Below, in pieces: positions 22,499 to 34,209 of a DNA stretch of 64,000 nt (the stretch's first letter is position 1; every line of letters begins with the position of its first letter). Source of the stretch: Sorex araneus (lineage: Eukaryota; Chordata; Mammalia; Eulipotyphla; Soricidae); the NCBI RefSeq assembly GCF_027595985.1, contig NC_073307.1, positions 45,300,594 to 45,364,593 of the forward strand, in the 5' to 3' direction. A model generated the notes under the pieces. The model searched no databases. It saw nothing but the letters and a program-made list of their open reading frames with translations, and was not told the origin of the DNA. The position numbers and the translations under genes are program-made.

Positions 22499-24000
22499 TA
22501 TGAAGATGTGGTATATAGACACAAAAGAGTACTTTACCATTGTGAAGATAAAATCATCTAATTTGCTGCAAGCTGCTTGGAATGTTTCTTAAGACTTCCC
22601 TGCTCTGTGATTATCTCTATTATCCATTATTAATTATCTTATTAATGTTCCTGAAAAGTTTAGTGGAGTACTCTCTAGGTATTTCCCCTATGTTCCTTTG
22701 GGTTCATATTTATTTTCAAGAGCTTATACCCTTGATTTTTTTTTCTCTCTATATTGCAGGTGACCATCATCTTGTTTATGCCATTTTGCTTCTGGATTTT
22801 TACATTCAGTGCAATACCTTCCAGTTCTGTCCAAGTTGACATGAACTAAAAATGTCTTGTCAATTATTTTCTACAGCAAATTTCCCTAATTTTGACCATT
22901 ACCAACTCAATGAAACTGTTGCCTCACAGTTCTCACTACATTCTGTTATTTTAAAAAATATATTTATTTTTAGGTTAGTTTTAGATTTACCCAAACACTG
23001 AAAAAATAGTAGATGGAGTTCATCCATGCTCCTCACCCAGTTTTTTTTCCTTACTGAGTTAAAATTTCTTGACACCTTAAGCACAGTTGCTGAATCAACC
23101 TAGGTGACCAATGACAGATGAATGGATTATGGAGAAGTGGTATATAGACACAAAGGAATACTTTACCATTGTGAAGATAAAACCATCTAATTTGCTGCAA
23201 CCTGCTTGGAACTGGAAGATGTCATGCTGAGTGATATAAGCCAGAAAAAGGACAGACATATTTATCTAACTTATAATTGGCATTTAAAATAACTCTATGA
23301 GGAAATGTAACATCATAAATGGAGGGATGCTTAGGTCACCCTTGGCCCCAGAGTATGGGGAGGAAAAGGATAGACAAGAGAAAGAAATCAAGAAGGGGAG
23401 GAATAAGAAGAGAAAGGAAAGTAATGGGAAACAGGGGTCAGGGGCCCCAGTCGTACCCGGGATGTACAGAGTGGCATAACTATCCAAAAGAACAGTTGCA
23501 ATATCATTGAAAAATAAATGATATCTAAACTACAACCACAGAACTTTGATATGTGCTTTACAAGGTGGTAGGTGTGTGTGTTGGGGGGTGGGGGGAGAGA
23601 GGGAACATGGGAACACTCACTAGGTGTAGGGAAGTTGACACTGATGGTAGGATTGAACTTGGAATATTGTATGCCTAAAACCCACCTAATCAATAACTTT
23701 GTAAATCATGGTTCTTTAAGTAATTTTTTAAAACTAAAGGACGAAGACTATTAATTTGGACTTCAGAGTTCATTTTGGTGTTTCCCCTGCCCCACCATTA
23801 ACGTCATTTGCTTGTTTCAGTGTCCCATCCAGGATACTGGTTTACATTTAGTAGGAATGTTTCTTAAGCCTTCCCTGCTCTGTGATTATCTCTATTACCC
23901 ATTATTAATTTACCTTGTTAATGTTCCTGAAAAGTTTAGTGGAGTACTCTCTAGGTATTTTCCCTATGTTCCTTTGGGTTTGTATTTATTTTCAAGTGGT
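22499..24000. repeat. local direct duplication of LINE-derived sequence, one copy internally deleted
   Basis: 22499-22580 matches 23128-23209 and 22581-22720 matches 23856-23996 in the same order and orientation, with few mismatches. The first copy therefore lacks the 646 bp at 23210-23855. That segment includes an L1-like 3' end (GCTGAGTGATATAAGCCAG through a G-rich block near 23585 to an A-rich end near 23740). Confidence 0.75.
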
Positions 24001-24337
24001 TATTTGGGTTTGTCTAGTGTTTTTCTCATGGTTAGATTTTCTCGTGGTCAGAGCTGTGAATTGGGGGGGGATGAACATTATAATTATACTTCTCACTATA
24101 CATCACAGGCAATGCCATTGATGACAAGATAACCTCGTTCAGGTGATGCTTTGTCAGATTCCTTAACTGCAATGTCACATTTTACCCCTTTCTCTATCAC
24201 TTGTAGAGAAGTCAGGAGGTGTACCTCCATGAAGGAGAAAGGGAGTTAAGTGTCGTCCTTCTGAGGGTAAGTGTTTGCATAGTCTTAATTCCTCTATAAA
24301 GAGGAGTTTTGTAATCTTATTTATTCACAAGTATAAT

Positions 24338-24877
24338 CCCGAATCATGAAATCCCATTAATCATCGATTTCTCAAGCGGGCTCAGTAACCTCTCCATTCG
24401 TCCTTACCCTGAGATCTTAGAAGTCTATCTCGACTCTGCCCTCCCAATGAAGTCAAACGGGAGGCTCTTTCAGGGTCAGGGGAATGAGATCCAGCTTGTT
24501 ACTAGATTTAGCATATGAATATACCATGGGAAGCTTGCAAGGCTGTCCCATGTGGGCAGGAAACTCTCAGAAGCTTGCCAGTTTCTCCCAGAGGGAAAGG
24601 TAGGCTACAAGATATCTAGCACAAAGGGGCCGCGCACTTCTGGGAGCTCACTTTGAAGTCTCTGGATGTTGGCCGTTGATGGGATTACACACACCTGGGT
24701 TCCTCTGCCGGTACCTTCATGCGTGAGGCCTGTCCGAACGTGTGGAGAGGGGCCTCGAGCATGGCTGTAGCTAGGTTCTGGTGGTCTTCGGCCAGCAGGA
24801 GCTCTGCTTGGGGTGGAGAGGGAAGCTGGAGCCCATCCCCTCAGAGGGACCCCAGGGAAGACAGCCAGGCCTTCGGG
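24338..24877 (-). repeat. SOR-L copy A (short subtype)
   Basis: Target-site duplication caagtataat at 24328-24337 and 24878-24887. Read on minus, it has a CpG-rich head (complement of CAGGCCTTCGGG), a body shared with SOR-long and an RTE-like tail (complement of ccattaatcatcgatttctc). It lacks the roughly 125 bp internal block of copies B and C, as does copy D. Confidence 0.85.
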
Positions 24878-24887
24878 CAAGTATAAT

Positions 24888-26224
24888 ACCTTATTTATAT
24901 CAGTAAAGCAACAATTGAAATAAGTACAAAGTCTCACGAATATTAAATTTATATTTTGGTTATAATCCAACACTATACTTCAAATTGTCCAGCTACTAGA
25001 ATAGGGACAGTGGTGGAGGGGTCTTGGGCACTTCGTGGAAGTAAAGTGCAATAACTTTGTATATCTTAAGTAGTGTCACTATTATGATTATGTTACTTAA
25101 ATTACAATAAAAATAAATTGGAAAAAACACTGAATTTGCCATATGAAAAAAACAACAACAACAAATCATTTCAGCCTTTGCCAATGGGGAGTCTTTCACA
25201 TTGACATATGTAGTTACATGGCCATCCCTCATTCTTCAATTTTTTGAGTAGTTGCTTAGTTTAAGCCACTAAAAAACAATTGAGACTCATTTTGATTTCC
25301 CTACCGTAGCCCAACAATCAGCCATTTATCTTATGCCAGTTTTTAAATTCTTTAATCCATTCTTTATTTGAAACCAGAAAGATCATGTAACTTCCTAATT
25401 AAAAGTTTTTATTAACTCCTTTTTGAAGTAATGATAAAATGCAAGTTTCTTAACATATGTGATCTTTTGTGATTGTTCCTTGTTAATGAACTTCCTTTGC
25501 TTCTTAATAAACTTTCCAATTCAACTGAATCTTAATTTAGATTTTAATTCTTCTGGGAAATGATCTTCCATCAACCCTCCAGGTCCGGAAACATGGTTTT
25601 TAGAAACCTGTGTGTTTCCATAGTGCTCTCACTACATGGGAGTAGACACTGAATGAACTGTTGAATGAATAATAGTCTTGTCTTTTACAATGACAGCTGG
25701 CCATAGCATACTCATTTAAAAATGGGCATGGGAAATCTTAGAGATTAGCAGTTTGAATATGATGAAGTAGTTTGGTAAACATTTAGATGAAATTTTATCG
25801 CCTCTATAAATTATGCATGAAAATGAGGATAAGCAATGAAATAAGCCGTAATGCTTTGGATCAGCCCCTTTCCCAATGCAAAGCTTAAAACAAATAGTTT
25901 TCTTGGCAGGGAACTGGAAGTGTGAAACAAAAAGGGAGAGAGAGGGATGCATTATTGGCCTTATTACCATGTGGACAATTGGAGGTTCTCAAGGAAATGC
26001 ATAGAAATTGTAATCAATTCCAGTAACGAACTCTGACTCCTATTGCTTAAGAGTGATTTCCTGGAGCACAAACATTTCTGCATTTGCCTAAACTTCCTGG
26101 AGGAGATAAGAGATTCTGAGGCAAAAGGCTGAATGACACAGTCATGTATTTAAAAAAAAATTCTTTGTATTTTATCATTTTATTCTTGCATTTCATTATT
26201 ATGCTTGATACAGATTCTTTTTTT
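24888..26224. other. unassigned, apparently unique intergenic sequence
   Basis: None of the repeat families of this window is visible here. No splice-like exon was found. Confidence 0.45.
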
Positions 26225-26925
26225 TCTTCTTCTTATGAGTGAATCACCGTGAGGTACAGTTACAGACTTACAAACTTTTGTGCTTGTGTTTCAGTCATAC
26301 AATGCTGAGTACCCAGTATGGAGACTTCTCAAAAAAATTAAAAATAGAAATATCCTATAACCCAGCAATTCTACTGTTTGGCAGCTATCCCATGAACACA
26401 AAAGCATTCATTTAAAAAGATACCTACGTTTACTTTAGTTACCATTTATAATAGCCAAGAGCGGAAAATAATCAAATGCCAAGCATATATAAGTGGAAAA
26501 AACATTTTTGTAATTTTACAAAATGGAATGCTATTCAGCTATAAGAAAATATAAAATTATGCTTTTTACTATAATTTCGATGAAACCAGAGGGGAATCAT
26601 TTTAAGAGAAATAAGTCAGTAGGAGGACAAATGCTACATGTTCTCAACTCATGTAGTATATATAAAGAAACAAATGAAGGAAATGAACAGTATCCAAATG
26701 AAAACAAGCCCTTGAACTCTGACAGCAGAACTACCAAGTGAGGTTGAGGAGGGAGTTATATTAGCAGTGATATTAGGGCAAGGTTAGAAGTGACGTAAGA
26801 AAAATGGTGGAGGCTCTTGGCATTTGGTGGTGGTGTAGGTGTATAACTTTATACACCAAAAGAATAAATATTAGCACTACTCTAAACCTTGTTACTTTAA
26901 TAATAAAAATATCTTACAAAACAGT
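26225..26925. repeat. head-to-head L1 fragments (minus 26225-26310, plus 26310-26925)
   Basis: The left piece is antisense L1 3' UTR (gtgaatcaccGTGAGGTACAG). It is followed directly by sense ORF2/3' sequence (CCCAGCAATTCTACTG near 26360, AATGGAATGCTATTCAGCTAT near 26524) ending in an AATAAAAAT tail near 26900. Both are degenerate. Confidence 0.65.
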
Positions 26926-26947
26926 GGGATTTTGATAGTGATTACAT

Positions 26948-27040
26948 TTAATATATATCCATATATGTGTATATATGGATATATACATATATGTATATTT
27001 ATCCATGTATATATATACATATATGTATATATATGGGAAG
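26948..27040 (+). repeat. TA-rich microsatellite with palindromic ATATGTATATA words
   Basis: Alternating atatat/tgtata blocks over about 90 bp, self-complementary. Confidence 0.8.
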
Positions 27041-27535
27041 AGAGTGTGAGAGAGAGCATGTTTTAGATTAGATGACCATTTTGACTATAATGATTATCCC
27101 CTTCATGAACATATCTTTCTATCTCTCAATATCTTCTTGTTCTATATCTTTTCATAATGTCTTGTGGTTTCAGTTGGTTTTTACTTAACTTTAGGTCTAT
27201 GAGTAGGTAATAGCTGATGATAATGGTCAGAAGGAGAATAAAGTTGAAGACAAAGTAATTGGCGATCAGGATAGTACTGTGAGATTGTGATCACTTTTCA
27301 CAGTTGATGACTTCCTTGACTTTCATTCCACAGCTCATATTTGAAGAAACAGATCACCCATTCTGTCACAATCTGGAAGATCAACTAGGGGTCACAGGAG
27401 ATTGCTAAAATTGTGGATTACAAATCCAGATGAACCATATGTGTCTAGCTGCTTGACCAGACCAACCAACAGAGCAGCCCATGGACATAAGTTTGCCAAG
27501 GAAGAAGAGGCTGGAAAGTTAAGAATAGAATAGGG

Positions 27536-27952
27536 TGAAATAAACACTGGAAGAGGAAGAGAGAAATACGCCACAGAGATGCCACCGGACCCCAAAGTAC
27601 CATCCGGTTAAAAGTTTAATTCTAGCTGTATCATCCTATCTAAAAACTTAGAATTCCTAAGAATTTATCTCTTACTCTATACAAGGGTTTTATGGCTCCT
27701 GGGTGATACAACAATCTTCACACACTAAGGAAACTTTTTTGGATCAGTTTTAGCAGATTATTCATAATAAGCAATAAAAAATAAATTATTATGTTATGCT
27801 TAGGGTGCAGGCTTTGGGGATCGGAATGAAATAATTTGAAATATGGTGGTAAGAAGGTGTCATAGTGGTGGGATTGGTGTTGGAATATTGAAGGCAATCA
27901 ATTATTGTGAGAAACTTAGTAAAAATACAATAAAATTTAAAATAAAAAAAGA
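27536..27952 (+). repeat. LINE-like retroposon with 15 bp target-site duplication
   Basis: Identical 15-mers aagaatagaataggg at 27521-27535 and 27953-27967 bracket 417 bp. The insert ends in an A-rich tail (AATAAAATTTAAAATAAAAA) preceded by old L1-like 3' UTR words (GTGGTGGGATTGGTGTTGGA). Its 5' half (27536-27780) is not recognised. Confidence 0.75.
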
Positions 27953-28249
27953 AAGAATAGAATAGGGCTATGAATAACAGATTATCTGGTCAAAGACCAG
28001 TGATAGCAATGAGCCTCCATGAGGAGTTGGAGAGGCAACCAGTGAAGCCTGCCACCAGCAGTCTGCCTCACTTGCTGGCTGTAGTATAGTGGCAGTAGAA
28101 AACCCACGTGAAAAAAACAGCATTGGATAAAAAACCTAAGAAAAAATTCAATGGACAAAACTGCTATAGAAAAGGGATCATAAGCAGTCTTTACATTCCC
28201 TAAAAGTCATTGTACTAATTGACACAAAGATGAAACTCTAAGTAGGTTG

Positions 28250-28960
28250 TTTTTCATTTCCCTCTGACTTTACTCAGGGTGTGTCCTTGCATTAGATATT
28301 CTCTGACCTAAAAATTATATGCCCAGGGATCGATTTTTTGCATTTGTGTTTAGCATTCATCCTTTTTGGTGTTCTCTAAGCTTCCAGTATCTGTGGCTTG
28401 GTGTCTTACACTAATCTAGAGATATTCTCAGTAATTATTATTTCAAGTATTTCTTAGGTTCCTTTCTCATTCTTCTATAATCTTCATGAAAGTATATTAT
28501 AGACCTTTGTGGTTTTCAGACAGTTCTTTAATTTTCTTTTTTTCTGTCTTTGCTGTCTTTGCTTTTCATTACAAGGATTGTATCCATACATTCTGTGGCT
28601 CAAGTTCTTTCCTAAACCTTGTCCAGTGTAGTAATAAGCTGCTGAATGAATTCACATTTTCTTTAGTTACAGGTTTTTTTTTTCAATAATGTAGGAGTAC
28701 TGCTATTTATTCAGCCATTGGTTAAGCTGATCGAATTGGGCATAAACTCCACATTACTTTTTTCTCTTGCCTTAGGTGGGTCCTGATAGCTAACAAGTGT
28801 TGGGTGTTTGCCCTTCCCCAGGTCAGTTAGGCCGTGCTAGTACACCAGCTGGTTAAACCTGGCTTCCTCAGTATTCTGACATATTTCAAGACGGATCCTT
28901 ACCCCTTCCTTTTATGAAAGCCTGTAGAAATTTCCCTATTCCTTGGGGGAATCTTGGGGA
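28250..28960 (-). repeat. probable old L1 5' region / LINE fragment
   Basis: TTATTATTTCAAGTATTTCTT with CTTTCTCATTCTTCTATAA and CAGCTGGTTAAACCTGG resemble the antisense of old mammalian L1 5' sequence. The match is weak and from memory. Confidence 0.35.
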
Positions 28961-29078
28961 GCTCCGAGGGTAAGTAAGATCTCATAATATTGTGGGGAAG
29001 TCATGACTGAGAGTCCCTAAAGTTTTTGCATTTTGTTTGTTTGCTTTGACTGTACTCTGCAGTGCCAGGGCATATTTT

Positions 29079-29130
<52 letters not shown>

Positions 29131-29861
29131 ATGTGTGTGGTGTTAGCCACATGCAAGACAAGTGTCTTAACCCTTGTGCTATGTCTCTGCCCAGGTTCCT
29201 GGACCTTCTCAGACTGTCTACAATGAGCCTCCAGTCGTTCATCAATTCAAGTTCAAGTTCTCCAATACACCTCTTGTTTCCCAAGTGGTTTCTTCTTGTG
29301 TGTCTTTGCTCTGAGACACCTGATCTCCCTGTATTCATCTGACCACTTCTCTAATTTTGGTTGACCTGTGTCCTCATAGCTGTTTTTTTTTAAATGTAGG
29401 AGTTCTGTTATTTATTCAGCCATTGGTTAAGCAAGTCCTCACAGTTTTATAAACCAAAATTAGTAACCAATTTTCCCTTTTTTCTATATTTTTGTCAAAA
29501 AAAAGAAACCAAATTGAATGTTTTTTCTAACCCATTGTTGGGCAGAGTGGCGATCCCCAAGCTCTTTAAAGTGGAACCAGGAAACAGCTCTACCTAAATG
29601 CTTTCTGCTATTGTTGACAATAATGTCGTAGAAGTTGGCTCTATGGACTGAGAGGTGTAGGGAGGATTGAATGTTCTGGACTCTGTTTGCTAGAAGGTTT
29701 GTTCATTTATGAAGGTTTTGGTACAGATAAAAGAATCTGAAAATCTTCCCATTAGACTGCTAAAAATTTAGGGCTGTTAGTAAGTCCAAGGATTAGAGGC
29801 TCCTAAGGTCTTTTCATAAATTTTTGATTTTTTAATTGATGTTTTATGGTTTATGATTGTC
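28961..29861. other. mixed old repeat and unassigned sequence
   Basis: Holds the SINE with (GT)n and the second copy (29393-29432) of a 40 bp direct repeat also at 28688-28727. Confidence 0.45.
29050..29200 (-). repeat. old SOR-like SINE expanded by a (GT)n microsatellite
   Basis: CAGTGCCAGGGCATATTTTG, then (GT) at about 29081-29128, then CCACATGCAAGACAAGTGTC and CTTGTGCTATGTCTCTGCCC. Confidence 0.65.
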
Positions 29862-30112
29862 AGCAGCACTGTCAGCACTGTCGTCCCGTTGCTCATCGAT
29901 TTGCTCGAGCAGGCACCAGTAACGTCTCAATTATGAGATTTGTTACTGTTTTGGCTATATCGAATACCCCATTGGTAGCTTGCCAGGCTCTGTCGTGGGG
30001 GGCGGTATACTCTCAGTAGCTTGCTGAGCTCTCTGAGAGGGATGGAGGAATTGAACTTGGGTCAGCTGCGTGCAAGGCAAACGCCTACCTGCTGTGCTAT
30101 CACTCAATTTAC
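29862..30112 (-). repeat. SOR-long SINE
   Basis: On the plus strand the tail complement comes first (cactgTCAGCACTGTCGTCCC, CATCGATTTGCTCGAGCAGG) and the tRNA-like head last (GTGCTATCACTCA). Confidence 0.85.
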
Positions 30113-30124
30113 ATGATTCATGAT

Positions 30125-30450
30125 AGAGGTAATAATGGTTTTTAGTTTACACAATTCTGACATCACAACCACCACCAGGGTAGTCTCTTCCTGTACCCTA
30201 ACACGTCTTTTTTGTACCCCTCTCCAACTCAATTGTATGAATCAGTTCTCCCGTTGTGTAGTTTTGGGATCTTGTGCTATTTTGCTGTGTATATTTAAAT
30301 CCCACCGAAATATGAGAGGGATCATTCTTTTTTTATTCCTTTGTTTCTGACTTACTTCAGTTAGCATAACATATGCATAATACCACAACTTCTTGGTTCA
30401 TCCTGGGAGTTTGTATATCAATTTCCTTTATTTATTTCTTTTTTTTGGTA
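30125..30450 (-). repeat. old L1 3' fragment
   Basis: The antisense L1 words TTTCTGACTTACTTCAGTTAG and CATAACATATGCATAATACC are preceded by a diverged 3' UTR. It lies between SOR-long (29862-30112) and SOR-L copy B. Confidence 0.5.
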
Positions 30451-30469
30451 GCAGCCTGACATTTCTCAC

Positions 30470-31143
30470 TGTATCACTGTATCACTGTCATCCCGTTGAT
30501 CATTGATTTCCTCTAGTGGGCTCCAGTAACGTCTCCATTCATCCTAGCCTGAGATTTAGCAGCCTCTCTTTACTCATTCTTCCCAGTGGTTCTGCATTGG
30601 AGGCTCTTTCAGGGCAAGGGGAATGGGACCCATCATTGTTACTGTATTTGGCATATCAAATACACCACGGAGAGCTTGCCAGCCTCTGTTGTGTGGGCAG
30701 GATGCTCTTGGTACCTGGCCAGGTTCTCCAAGAGGGAGAGCTAGGTGATAAGAGGATGCAAGGCTGCATGTACTTCCAGCAGTATTGTTTTATAATATTT
30801 GGATCTTGGCCGTTGATAGGATTACACGGCTACCAGGGGCAGCTTGTGGGTGTGGCTGTCAAGCTACTGGAAAATGGGGGATCTGGGTGGAGGAGGCCCA
30901 GTCCTGATCTGAGCAGGCTTGGAGATCTCAGCCACGGGTCCCACACACCTGGGTTCCTCTGCCGGTTCTTTCATGTGTGAGGCTTCTCCATACATCTGGA
31001 GAGTGGCCTTGAACATGGCTGTGGCGGAGTTCTGGAGGTCTTCAGCTGCTGGGGCTCTGCTTGGGCAGGTAGGGAAACTCAACCCACCTCCCTTTATGGG
31101 GCCCCAGTGAAGACAGCCAGGCTTGGGGGCAAAGTTTCTGCTT
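30470..31143 (-). repeat. SOR-L copy B (long subtype)
   Basis: Target-site duplication acatttctcac at 30459-30469 and 31144-31154. The tail shows repeated gtatcact units (30467-30488) before CCCGTTGATCATTGATTTCC. It includes the internal block (about 30825-30945) missing from A and D. A 154-codon plus-strand frame across it is fortuitous. Confidence 0.88.
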
Positions 31144-31489
31144 ACATTTCTCACCCATAGATTTTAAGTGTAAAAAAGCCAACCAACCAACCAAACAAAC
31201 AAACAACCAAATAATCTTTCTGTTAACCTCATCTGATGTCTGATGTTAACCTCATCAGACAAGGCAAGATTGGAGTTTAAGCCAGAGGAAACGATGAGAT
31301 TAGAGATATAAAACCACGTGAAGAAATGCAAACCAGGTCCATAGAAGTGCTCAGTGGATTGATTGGGTGCATATATGACTTTCTGACATTACTCTGAACA
31401 AAACCCTTTAAATCTCATACTTTTCAAACGTGCTATGTTTGATATTGTGTGCTTATATTATTATGTTATTATTGTGGTTCATGTTACAT

Positions 31490-31662
31490 TTTTTTTTTTT
31501 TTGCTTTTTGGGTCACATCCGATGATGCACAGGGGTTACTCCTGGCTCATGCACTCAGGAATTACTCCTGGCAGTGCTCAGGGGATCATATAAGATGCTG
31601 GGAATTGAACCCGGGTCGGTACAAGGCAAACACCCTACCTGCTATGCTATTGCTCCAGCCCC
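31490..31662 (-). repeat. A-tailed SOR SINE
   Basis: Target-site duplication catgttacat at 31480-31489 and 31664-31673. Confidence 0.92.
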
Positions 31663-31780
31663 ACATGTTACATCTTTTTAATAGTGTTGATATTTACGAT
31701 TTTTTGAGTTTTTTTTCCAGATATTACCAAATAGATGTGCTTGCTGAGTTTGCTCTCTTTTGATATAAAACCTATATTTG

Positions 31781-31987
31781 GGGGCTGGAGCGATAGCACA
31801 GCGGGTAGGGCATTTGCCTTGCATGCGGCTGATCTGGGTTCGATTCCCAGCATCCCCTATAGTTTCCTGAGCACCACCAGAAGTAATTCCTGAGTGTAGA
31901 GCTGGGAGTAACCTCTGTGCATTGCCAGGCGTGACTCAAAAAAGCAAATAAATAAATAAATAAACAAACAAAAATAAAAACAAAACA
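31781..31987 (+). repeat. A-tailed SOR SINE
   Basis: A perfect 14 bp target-site duplication, aaaacctatatttg, occurs at 31767-31780 and 31988-32001. The tail is an AAAT/AAAC repeat. It faces the opposite way to its neighbour 120 bp upstream. Confidence 0.95.
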
Positions 31988-32001
31988 AAAACCTATATTT
32001 G

Positions 32002-32808
32002 TGGTAAAGCAAGCACATAAATATTTTAATAAGAGCTACTCCAATAGAATCAGCATTTTTCCACGTTTATGGTTTTGGTGTACACAGTTCCTATACCTCA
32101 TCGCCACTGAAGTGCCCAGGATCCTCAATTAAAGTCTTGTAATTTCTAGTCCAATTCTTGCTTCTCCATCCCAACTACTGCTTGGTGAGATTGTTTTAAA
32201 ACTTATTATCTGAGATGTGAAAAAAGAGCAATCGCTATCCTCCCTTTTAAAGTTTTGCACAGAGCCTGACACAAAAATGGAATTCACTTGTCTGTTAAGC
32301 AGTTTTGCTTTGTTTTGCTCTGTAAAGGAATTAGCAAAAACAAAATCTCAGAACTCGCCACTAGAGGACGCCCGTGAATCATTTTGAAGCAAGGCAGCTG
32401 TTTTTGAGAAAAATTTCCTTAGACTTGAGGGAAGTGAAAGCAAGCTAGCACAGATAGTGTTCAAGAGGGAACACAAGCTTGAGCGACCAGGTCCTGGGTG
32501 TATTGGGGAGAAAAGTTTTTACAATTCCTCCACCTGATTTCTTCTAGAGTTCTCTGCAGATAGAAGCTAATCCAAGCATTCTTGCAAGGAAAGCCTTGCA
32601 CTGCTGGTGATCTTCCTTTGCACTATCATTTTTTAAAAATATAAACTCATAGAGTTTTCTTTAGCTTCACTATTTCTGATGGGTCCACCTGCTCTGAGTG
32701 GAGCCTTAGATTTCTACACCAGGCTGATGCCTCATTTTCTCCTCTCCAAAGATCTCAGGATCTGTGTGTTGAAGGGATGAGTTTTTCATATCTTGGCTAC
32801 CTAGGGCT
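32002..32808. other. unassigned intergenic sequence
   Basis: No recognisable element. GC-moderate, with no long frame. Confidence 0.45.
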
Positions 32809-32834
32809 GGGCAATTTCTTCTAGACCCATTTTT

Positions 32835-34047
32835 ATTTGTTTTTTTTTTTTTTGCATTTTTTTAAAAATTTATTTATTTTTAATTAGAGAATCACCGTGA
32901 GGGTACAGTTACAGATTTATACATTTTTGTGCTTATACTTCCCTCATACAAAGTTCGGGAACCCATCCCTTCACCAGTGCCCATTCTCCACCACCCGTAA
33001 ACCCAGCGTCCCTCCCACCCTCCCCAATCCCATCTCCCCCCCCCCCCACCCTGCCACTGTGGCAAGGCATTCCCTTCTGTTCTCTCTCTCTAATTAGCTG
33101 TTGTGGTTTGCAATAAAGGTGTTGAGTGGCCGCTGTGCTCAGTCTCTAGCCCTCATTCAGCCCGCAACTCCCTTCCCCCACATGGCCTTCAACTACAATG
33201 TAGTTGGTGATCGCTTCTCTGAGTTGACCTTTCCCCGGAACGTGAGGCCAGCCTCGAAGCCATGGAATCAACCTCCTGGTACTTATTTCTACAGTTCTTG
33301 GGTGTTAGTCTCCCACTCTGTTATTCTATATACCATAGATGAGTGCAATCTTTCTATGTCTGTCTCTCTCTTTCTGACTCATTTCACTCAGCATGAAACT
33401 TTTCATGCCCATCCACTTAACTACAAAATTCTTGACCTCCTTTTTTCTAACAGCTGCATAGTATTCCATTGTATAGATGTACCAAAGTTTCCTCAACCAG
33501 TCATCCGTTCTGGGGCATTCGGGTTTTTTCCAGATTCTGGCTATTGTAAACAGTGCTGCGATGAACATACATGTGCAGATGTTGTTTCGATTGTATTTTT
33601 TTGCCTCTCTGGGATATATTCCCAGCAGTGGTATTGCTGGGTCAAATGGGATCTCAACCTCTAATTTTTTGAGAGTCGTCCAAATTGTTTTCCAGAAGGG
33701 CTGAACCAGTCGGCATTCCCACCAGCAGTGAAGAAGGGTCCCTTTCTCCCCACATCCTCTCCAACAGCGGTTGCTTTCGTTCTTTTGGATGTGTGCTAGT
33801 CTCTGTGGTGTGAGGTGGTATCTCATGGTTGTTTTGATCTGCATCTCTCTGATGATTAGTGATGCAGAGCACTTTTTCATGTGCCTTTTGGCCATTCGTA
33901 TTTCTTCCTTGGTAAAGTTTCTGTTCATTTCTTCGCCCCATTTTTTGATGGGGTTGGATGTTTTCTTCTTGTAGAGTTCAACCAGTGCTTTATATACCAT
34001 TGATATCAACCCCTTATCTGATGGGTATTGTGTAAATATCCTTTCCA
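32835..34047 (-). pseudogene. 5'-truncated L1 with open ORF2 C-terminus (240 codons)
   Basis: Read on the minus strand, an open frame at 34048-33326 covers the ORF2 C-terminus: [54 protein letters not shown] and [17 protein letters not shown], then a stop. The 3' UTR and A-tail follow (T run near 32840-32853). The endonuclease and reverse transcriptase cores are missing. A perfect 13 bp target-site duplication, tagacccattttt, sits at 32822-32834 and 34048-34060. The intact frame and perfect TSD make this one of the younger L1 copies here. A plus-strand ORF of 187 codons over the same bases is an antisense shadow. Confidence 0.93.
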
Positions 34048-34060
34048 TAGACCCATTTTT

Positions 34061-34209
34061 GATTTTTTTTTTCTTTTTAGGTCACACCGGCGATTCACAG
34101 GCGTTACTCCTGGTGGTGTTCAGGGAACCATATGGGAAGCTGGGAATCAAACCTGGGTCAGTCGCGTGCAAGGCAAATGCCCTACCTGCTGAGTTATTAC
34201 TCCAGCCCC
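34061..34209 (-). repeat. A-tailed SOR SINE split from its left flank by an L1
   Basis: The body runs from gtcacaccGGCGATTCACAGG to TATTACTCCAGCCCC. Its likely target repeats, gggcaatttctt (32809-32820) and gagcaatttctt (34213-34224), lie outside the L1 at 32835-34047. Confidence 0.8.

Noticed and set aside
29037-29342. Frames with poly-CV or poly-TH runs
   Set aside because: They read through a (GT)n microsatellite.
30516-30980. 154-codon open frame
   Set aside because: It lies wholly in SOR-L copy B. The homologous stretch in copies A, C and D is not kept open in the same frame.
33101-33664. 187-codon plus-strand open frame
   Set aside because: It is the antisense of L1 ORF2 C-terminal sequence, which is coherent on the minus strand (33326-34048).
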